Made by a program: the position numbers and the translations under genes
The notes under the pieces: model-generated
The model's database searches: none
The model's input: the letters and a program-made list of their open reading frames with translations, nothing else
Told to the model about the DNA's origin: nothing
NCBI GenBank assembly: GCA_023409675.1
Contig: JAEYRC010000122.1
Span: 1-15,178 of the forward strand
From: Bacteroidota bacterium
Lineage (GTDB): Bacteria; Bacteroidota; Bacteroidia; Chitinophagales; Chitinophagaceae
Direction of reading: 5' to 3'
Length of the DNA: 15,178 nucleotides
Shown: piece after piece, positions 7,083 to 12,517 of the stretch
How positions within the stretch are numbered: position 1 is the first letter of the stretch
How the letters are laid out: the number at the start of each line of letters is the position of its first letter

Positions 7083-8906
7083 ATGTACAGAACGCATACC
7101 TGCGGTGAACTACGATTAGAACATGCCGGCCAGGAAGTAACCCTTGCAGGATGGATTCAAACCATTCGTAAGTTTGGAAGTATCACCTTTGCTGACCTCC
7201 GTGACCGCTATGGGATCACACAATTGTTATTTGGAGAAGAATTGAATGCCCTGCTCGATCAGCAGCCGCTGGGACGGGAATATGTATTACAGGTAAGCGG
7301 AATCGTAACGGAACGGTCCAGTAAAAACCCGAATCTGCCTACCGGTTCGGTGGAAATTACCGTCAAAAGTTTTACCCTGCTGAATAAATCAGCTACCCCT
7401 CCCTTTACTATCCAGGATGATACCGATGGGGGCGATGATATCCGCATGAAATACCGTTATCTCGACCTGAGGCGCCAGGCAGTACGGAAAAATATTGAAT
7501 TGCGTTATGCGGTTAACCGCTCGGCACGCAATTACCTGCATGAGCAGGGTTTTATGGATATCGAAACACCTTTTCTCATCAAATCAACACCTGAAGGGGC
7601 CCGCGATTTCATCGTTCCAAGCCGCATGAACCCGGGAGAATTCTATGCCCTGCCCCAATCGCCGCAAACCTTCAAACAATTATTAATGGTGAGCGGTTAC
7701 GACCGGTACTACCAGATCGTTAAATGCTTCCGCGATGAGGATTTGCGTGCCGACCGGCAGCCCGAATTTACCCAGATCGATTGCGAAATGAGTTTCGTAA
7801 CGCAGGAAGATATCTTACAGATGTTTGAAGGCCTGATCAGGAAGATCTGCCTCGATGTGAATGGAATTGATCTGCCGGAAACCATCGACCGCATGACCTG
7901 GGATGAAGCCATGTGGACTTACGGTAACGATAAACCCGATACGCGGTTTGACATGACCCTGACGAACCTGAAATCTTCTTTTCTGCTGAACGGTCGTCGG
8001 GAAGCAACCGGAGAACTCATCAGCAACAGTGGATTCAATGTGTTTGATGCCGCTGAAACGGTAGTCGCTATTGCTGTTCCACAAGGAAGTGAATATACAC
8101 GCAAGCAAACCGATGAGCTTACGGAATGGGTTAAACGTCCGCAAATCGGTATGTCGGGACTGATCTTTATACGATATAACACCGACGGCAGCTTTAAAAG
8201 CAGCATAGATAAATTTTTCGGCGCCGATCGTCTTCAGCAAATAGCCGCGGCCTGTTCAGCCAAACCCGGGGATCTGATCCTGATTCTTGCCGGAGCGGAG
8301 GAACGCACGCGGAAAGCCATGAGCGAACTTCGGTTATACATGGCCGAGCGACTTGGTCTGCGCAAAAAAGATGAATTCAAGCCCCTATGGGTACTCGACT
8401 TCCCCCTGTTTGAATACGACAGCGAAGATAATCGCTGGGTAGCGAGACACCATCCGTTTACAGCCCCAAAGCCAGATCACATCGATATTATGATCAATAA
8501 TGACCCCCGAATCGAAGATCCGGCGGCCTATCTCGATCATCCTTATGCGAATATCCGCGCCAATGCCTATGATATGGTTTTAAACGGCAATGAGATCGGA
8601 GGTGGATCTATCCGGATTTATCAGCGTGAATTGCAGGAAAAGATGTTCACGGCGCTGGGTATGAGTCAGGAAGAATCGGTGCATAAGTTCGGCTTTCTGC
8701 TTGGCGCGTTTGAATATGGAGCGCCCCCTCATGGAGGAATTGCTTTTGGCTTCGACCGGCTTTGTGCCATTCTGGGCGGCAGCGAAAGTATCCGTGATTT
8801 CATTGCGTTTCCTAAAAATAACAGCGGCCGCGATGTCATGCTCGATGCACCCGCTACTGTTGATCAGAAACAGTTAACCGAATTGTCACTTAAAGTACAG
8901 TTATAA
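7083..8906 (+). CDS. aspS: Aspartate--tRNA ligase
   Basis: A 607-residue class IIb synthetase that charges tRNA-Asp in the cytosol. The N-terminal OB-fold anticodon domain runs from MYRTHTCGEL to about 105. The catalytic core has motif 1 near 150-181 (IETPFLIKSTPEGARDF), the ATP and aspartate segment PQSPQTFKQ at 191-199, motif 2 with FRDEDLRADRQPEFTQ at 216-231, and motif 3 around 552-563 (GIAFGFDRLCAI). The bacterial GAD insertion occupies roughly 290-420. I chose ATG 7083 over an upstream TTG at 7053 because MYRTHTCGELR is the conserved start in this phylum. Phe31 and Lys81 stand where non-discriminating AspRS has His31 and Gly81, so the enzyme is probably specific for tRNA-Asp (inference). 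A strong promoter lies at 6978-7007, and rarA follows after 15 bases. Confidence 0.97.
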   Translation: MYRTHTCGELRLEHAGQEVTLAGWIQTIRKFGSITFADLRDRYGITQLLFGEELNALLDQQPLGREYVLQVSGIVTERSSKNPNLPTGSVEITVKSFTLLNKSATPPFTIQDDTDGGDDIRMKYRYLDLRRQAVRKNIELRYAVNRSARNYLHEQGFMDIETPFLIKSTPEGARDFIVPSRMNPGEFYALPQSPQTFKQLLMVSGYDRYYQIVKCFRDEDLRADRQPEFTQIDCEMSFVTQEDILQMFEGLIRKICLDVNGIDLPETIDRMTWDEAMWTYGNDKPDTRFDMTLTNLKSSFLLNGRREATGELISNSGFNVFDAAETVVAIAVPQGSEYTRKQTDELTEWVKRPQIGMSGLIFIRYNTDGSFKSSIDKFFGADRLQQIAAACSAKPGDLILILAGAEERTRKAMSELRLYMAERLGLRKKDEFKPLWVLDFPLFEYDSEDNRWVARHHPFTAPKPDHIDIMINNDPRIEDPAAYLDHPYANIRANAYDMVLNGNEIGGGSIRIYQRELQEKMFTALGMSQEESVHKFGFLLGAFEYGAPPHGGIAFGFDRLCAILGGSESIRDFIAFPKNNSGRDVMLDAPATVDQKQLTELSLKVQL

Positions 8907-8921
8907 GGGTATAATCAACAT

Positions 8922-10199
8922 ATGGACACTGCCTTACCGCCTCTTTCCGAACGTTTGCGCCCCAACCGGCTTGAACAACTGGCCGGCCAGGAGCACCTTG
9001 CCGGGAAAGACAGTATCCTGCGCAGATCTATCGAACAGGGAAAAATTCCTTCCATGATCCTTTGGGGGCCACCCGGTACCGGTAAAACCACCATCGCGAA
9101 TATCATTGCCCATACCTTGAAGGCTCCATTTTATACCCTCAGCGCCATCAGCGCCGGTGTTAAAGAAGTGCGACAGGTGATAGACCTGGCGCGTACTCAA
9201 ACGGGTGCTATCTTATTCATTGATGAAATACATCGTTTCAACAAAGGACAGCAGGATGCGCTATTAGGGGCAGTGGAAAAAGGCACAATTACACTTATCG
9301 GTGCAACCACCGAAAATCCTTCCTTTGAGGTAAACAGTGCATTGCTGAGCCGATGCCAGGTGTATGTACTGAAGCCTTTATCGGAAGACGCCCTGAAAAG
9401 ACTTATGCAAACCGCCCTGAAAGAAGATGAATTCCTGAAAACGTTAGCAGTCACCCTGCAGGAAACAGAAGCCCTCATCCGTTTATCGGGTGGTGATGCC
9501 CGCAAATTGCTGAACCTGCTCGAACTGGTCATCACCTCACTTAACACCGGGGAAGAAAAGTCGCTGAATATTACCGATGAGCAGGTCATGCAAATCGCTC
9601 AGCAAAAAATTGCACTTTACGATAAAACCGGTGAGCAGCATTACGACATCATCAGTGCATTTATAAAATCTGTTCGTGGCAGTGATCCCAATGCCGCGAT
9701 ATACTGGCTGGCCCGAATGCTCGAAGGAGGAGAAGATGTTAAGTTCATCGCCAGAAGGCTAGTGATCCTCGCCAGCGAAGATATCGGCAATGCCAATCCA
9801 ACCGGACTGGTGATGGCCAATGCCTGTTTTGAGGCGGTGAACAAAATCGGGAATCCTGAGTCGAGGATCATTCTGGCACAATGCACCACCTACCTGGCAG
9901 CATCTCCCAAAAGCAATGCGTCTTATATGGCAATTGATGAAGCGTTGGCCCTGGTGCGCAAAACCGGCGATCTGCCCGTACCCCTGCATCTTCGCAATGC
10001 GCCAACAAAACTGATGAAGTCGATGCAGTATGGCAAAGGTTATCAGTATGCCCATAGTTATGATAAAAATTTTGCTGAACAGGAATATCTTCCGGAGGAA
10101 ATCTCCGGACAGGTCTTTTATGATCCCGGAAAAAATCCGCGGGAAGAAGAATTGCGAAAATTTCTCCGGGCTCGTTGGGGAAAGAAATATGGTTATTGA
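8922..10199 (+). CDS. rarA: Replication-associated recombination protein A, AAA+ ATPase (RarA/MgsA)
   Basis: A 425-residue clamp-loader-like ATPase of the RarA/MgsA/WRNIP1 family, which acts at stalled replication forks. Walker A GPPGTGKT is at 49-56, Walker B ILFIDEIH at 97-104, sensor 1 GATTENPSF at 127-135 and the arginine finger in LLSR at 141-144. The C-terminal half has the family's tetramerisation region, including ARMLEGGEDVKFIARRLVI and, near the end, the conserved QYGKGYQYAHSYDKNFAEQ segment. The length is normal for the family. The ATG at 8922 is 15 bases after the aspS stop, without an obvious promoter, so it is probably co-transcribed with aspS. Confidence 0.95.
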   Translation: MDTALPPLSERLRPNRLEQLAGQEHLAGKDSILRRSIEQGKIPSMILWGPPGTGKTTIANIIAHTLKAPFYTLSAISAGVKEVRQVIDLARTQTGAILFIDEIHRFNKGQQDALLGAVEKGTITLIGATTENPSFEVNSALLSRCQVYVLKPLSEDALKRLMQTALKEDEFLKTLAVTLQETEALIRLSGGDARKLLNLLELVITSLNTGEEKSLNITDEQVMQIAQQKIALYDKTGEQHYDIISAFIKSVRGSDPNAAIYWLARMLEGGEDVKFIARRLVILASEDIGNANPTGLVMANACFEAVNKIGNPESRIILAQCTTYLAASPKSNASYMAIDEALALVRKTGDLPVPLHLRNAPTKLMKSMQYGKGYQYAHSYDKNFAEQEYLPEEISGQVFYDPGKNPREEELRKFLRARWGKKYGY

Positions 10200-10307
10200 A
10201 CCGGTGATAAAGAACCTGCGCATCGGAATGAATACGATCAATCTTAAGCATTCGGCTGAATTTTACTTTTCATCCGTAATGAAAGAACCACTGAAAAGAA
10301 TTTGATT

Positions 10308-10772
10308 ATGAACAACGGCTGGAGTTGTAAACCGTTTACCGCATTAACACCAGATGAATTATACGCTATTCTTCGCTTACGCATTGAGGTTTTTATTGTA
10401 GAACAGCAATGTATTTTTCAGGATGCCGACAATAACGACCAGCAGGCGATGCACCTGATGTGCTGGGAAAGCAACCAACTGGCTGCTTATTCCCGGCTTT
10501 TTGCTCCGGGTATCATGTATCCCGAAAGTTCGATCGGAAGAATACTCACCAATTCCCAATTCAGGAATAAACGTTACGGGAAGCAATTATTAACAGAATC
10601 CATACAGCAGATTTATCGTTTGTATGGCGCCGGCCCCATCCAGATCGGAGCACAATTATACCTGAAGAAATTCTATGAATCCTTTGGTTTCCGGCAGTCT
10701 GGTGATGTTTATGATGAAGATGGTATTGATCACATTCATATGATCAAACCCTTCACCAATACCTCTGAATAG
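10308..10772 (+). CDS. elaA: GNAT family N-acetyltransferase, ElaA-like
   Basis: A 154-residue acetyltransferase. It matches the ElaA family along its whole length: LRIEVFIVEQQCIFQDAD near 24-41, the acetyl-CoA loop region FRNKRYGKQLL at 85-95, IGAQLYLKKFYESFGF at 113-128 and YDEDGIDHIHM at 135-145. The acceptor substrate is unknown for this family. The loop RNKRYG lacks the glycine expected at the fourth position of the Q/RxxGxG/A motif, but E. coli ElaA also has a lysine there, so this is a family trait. I chose ATG 10308, preceded by the A/G-rich GAAAAGAA, over TTG 10302. It lies 108 bases after rarA in the same direction, with no clear promoter in between, and ends at a likely terminator. 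Confidence 0.9.
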   Translation: MNNGWSCKPFTALTPDELYAILRLRIEVFIVEQQCIFQDADNNDQQAMHLMCWESNQLAAYSRLFAPGIMYPESSIGRILTNSQFRNKRYGKQLLTESIQQIYRLYGAGPIQIGAQLYLKKFYESFGFRQSGDVYDEDGIDHIHMIKPFTNTSE

Positions 10773-10774
10773 CC

Positions 10775-10804
10775 TTTTTCCAATACATGGAAAAAAATTT
10801 TTTT
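10775..10804 (+). terminator. Likely intrinsic terminator after elaA
   Basis: TTTTTCCA (10775-10782) and TGGAAAAA (10788-10795) form a perfect eight-pair stem with a five-base loop. Two bases later a run of seven T follows (10798-10804). It begins two bases after the elaA stop codon. The stem is rich in A-U pairs, so termination may be weak. The tail also makes an uninterrupted A7T7 tract, likely to bend DNA, ahead of the next gene. Confidence 0.6.
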
Positions 10805-10827
10805 GTACTCCGCACACAAAAACAATC

Positions 10828-10858
10828 AATTCTGCGTTTGTAAGATGTGAATTCTGCG
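10828..10858 (+). repeat. 9-base direct repeat with 22-base period upstream of the outer-membrane protein gene
   Basis: AATTCTGCG occurs at 10828-10836 and 10850-10858, 22 bases apart, close to two turns of the helix, so both copies would face the same side of the DNA. They lie 57-87 bases before the start codon of the barrel gene. The first copy overlaps TGCGTTTG (10833-10840), which is one base away from the Bacteroidota -7 element TAnnTTTG but has no TTTG at the right distance upstream. That pattern suits a promoter that needs an activator, though this is inference. Confidence 0.4.
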
Positions 10859-10914
10859 CCGGTGCTTTCCGGTACAGAAATCCTGGACCATCTGAAAACT
10901 AAAATCTAATATTC

Positions 10915-11868
10915 ATGAAACAGAATTTACATACTTCTGTATGGAAGTGTTTTGTCCTGGCACTTCTTCTTTCCATCTCTTCTGCATCGTACAGTCAGTA
11001 CACCGAAAACACCTCGTATTTTGAAGCCGGTGTAACGGTTGGTCCGTCTAACTTTTTAGGTGATCTGGGTGGAAATACGGGTAAAGGAACCCGGTTTCTG
11101 AAAGACAATAATTTTCCAATGACCAAATTAACCTTTGGTGGGTTCATTTCCTATCATCCGCTCGACTGGCTTGCCTTCCGGCTTGCCGTTAATGTTGGCT
11201 CCCTGGAGGGAGATGACGCGGTTATCAAAGGAAAAGGTAGCTGGGAAGAATACCGGAAGATCCGCAATTCCAATTTCCGGTCACCTCTGTATGAAGGATT
11301 ACTGATGGCGGAGATCTATCCTACTGTTTTCCTTGAATTCGATCCTTCTGATATGTTCCAGAAATTCCGGCCCTATGCTACTATAGGTGTTGGTGCATTT
11401 CATTTCAATCCTCAGGGAACTGATCCGTTAACGGGCGACTGGGTTGATCTTAAACCACTTCGCACGGAAGGCCAGGGATTTGCAGAATTTCCCGGCAGAA
11501 AAGAATACAGTCTTACACAGGTGAACATCCCTATGGGAATTGGCATCAAATACCTGCTGAATGAAAACATCAACATCAGCATGGAAGTGATTCACCGCAA
11601 CACCTTCACCGACTATATTGATGATGTCAGCACCCGCTACATCGATCCGGCTTTATTTTACGCCAATATGCCTGTTGCGCAGGCGCAGCTTGCCGAACGC
11701 ATGGCCAACAAAACCGGAACTCCGTTGTCGAGAGTTTATTCAGCCGGACAGATCCGCGGAACGCCTCAGAACAATGACTCGTATTATTCCATTGGATTCA
11801 AACTCGGATTGCGTTTAGGCGGTGGTAACCGTTGGGGAAATTCAACCAATTGCCCGATCCGTTTCTAA
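10915..11868 (+). CDS. Outer-membrane beta-barrel protein, DUF6089-like
   Basis: A 317-residue exported protein. The signal peptide has Lys2 and Lys11 followed by a hydrophobic core (FVLALLLSIS) and a probable cleavage after ASYS at residue 27. The mature part has alternating aromatic and hydrophobic strands, starting with YFEAGVTVGPSNFLGDLGGN and including FGGFISYHPLDWLAFRLAVN, FRPYATIGVGAFHFNP, MGIGIKYLLNENINISMEVI and YSIGFKLGLRLGG, as expected of an outer-membrane barrel. The segment with FRSPLYEGLLMAEI and the early SNFLGDLGG are what I recall of the DUF6089 family, whose function is unknown. Start ATG 10915 has an A-rich leader without a Shine-Dalgarno sequence, normal for this phylum. 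A small secreted protein gene follows after 20 bases. Confidence 0.8.
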   Translation: MKQNLHTSVWKCFVLALLLSISSASYSQYTENTSYFEAGVTVGPSNFLGDLGGNTGKGTRFLKDNNFPMTKLTFGGFISYHPLDWLAFRLAVNVGSLEGDDAVIKGKGSWEEYRKIRNSNFRSPLYEGLLMAEIYPTVFLEFDPSDMFQKFRPYATIGVGAFHFNPQGTDPLTGDWVDLKPLRTEGQGFAEFPGRKEYSLTQVNIPMGIGIKYLLNENINISMEVIHRNTFTDYIDDVSTRYIDPALFYANMPVAQAQLAERMANKTGTPLSRVYSAGQIRGTPQNNDSYYSIGFKLGLRLGGGNRWGNSTNCPIRF

Positions 11869-11888
11869 TTGTTGTACGCACATTGTTC

Positions 11889-12290
11889 ATGAAATTCCAA
11901 CGCATGAAAGCATTCGGTACGCTAAGTTGCTTTCCGGCAGGACTGCTTGCGCTCACTCTTGTACTTGGGCATCCGGATCAGGCAGTTGCTGCAAAGCCAA
12001 TAACGGCTATTGTTGATTCAATTGTTGTTGAAAAAAAAATCAGTAATAAAAAACACCGGGTAAAACTCTATCCCGATGCCGATCACCAGGTACTGTTCTT
12101 TAGCGCAGGGGGCGATCAGCAACAAAGCTATCAGCTATACCTGTTCGATATCAATGGTAAGCTTATCCGCCAGGTGAACATTAAACATAAACACACCACC
12201 TTAATAAAAAATATTCAAAAAGGAAACTACCAGTTTGAAGTTTTCAGTAATGATGAACGTATTGAAGCCGGTCATGTATCGGTAACATAA
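11889..12290 (+). CDS. Small secreted protein resembling a stand-alone type IX secretion C-terminal domain
   Basis: A 133-residue protein if ATG 11889 is used, or 128 residues from ATG 11904; both lead into the same signal peptide, with hydrophobic core AGLLALTLVLG and probable cleavage in the QAVAAKP region. A short Lys-rich stretch (VEKKISNKKHRVK) is followed by about 75 residues whose pattern matches the type IX sorting domain fold: VKLYPDADHQVLFF in place of the usual YPNP...L.I, then LYLFDINGKLIRQV, then NIQKGNYQFEVFSNDE and a closing VSVT strand. There is no cargo domain before it. The gene starts 20 bases after the barrel gene and is probably co-transcribed. It could instead be a small periplasmic beta-sandwich protein unrelated to secretion. 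Confidence 0.65.
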   Translation: MKFQRMKAFGTLSCFPAGLLALTLVLGHPDQAVAAKPITAIVDSIVVEKKISNKKHRVKLYPDADHQVLFFSAGGDQQQSYQLYLFDINGKLIRQVNIKHKHTTLIKNIQKGNYQFEVFSNDERIEAGHVSVT

Positions 12291-12318
12291 ACGCTGTTCT
12301 TTGTTTTTCATAACAAAC

Positions 12319-12446
12319 CCGGTAAGTAGCGGGGAAATCTGTAAAATCTAATATCTGGTTGAGTCAAAACCTGATCCGTTCCCTATAATTAGTACCCTGA
12401 TTTATACATGATTTTATCTGATCACTCCCCGCACTTATCTTACCGG
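12319..12446. repeat. Long-range imperfect inverted repeat between convergent genes
   Basis: The left arm at 12319-12335 (CCGGTAAG, three bases, CGGGGA) is matched in inverted orientation by 12426-12446, whose complement reads CCGGTAAG, seven bases, CGGGGA. The arms are separated by 90 bases. They frame most of the 227-base gap between the small secreted protein and the end of uvrA. No transposase or clear target duplication accompanies them. They may pair in a read-through transcript or be the ends of a decayed small element. Confidence 0.35.
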
Positions 12447-12517
12447 AAACCCTTTATTGAACAACGTTTCCCAAAAACTTTTTCCTGATAGCCGCTACGG
12501 GAATAGGTTAGCGCGAA

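Noticed and set aside
10030..10305. 91-residue open frame overlapping the end of rarA
   Set aside because: More than half overlaps rarA in another frame and the remaining 38 residues show no family features.
12359..12389. TTGAGT and TATAAT resembling an E. coli sigma-70 promoter
   Set aside because: The spacer is 19 bases, Bacteroidota use a different primary consensus, and the only target would be antisense to uvrA.
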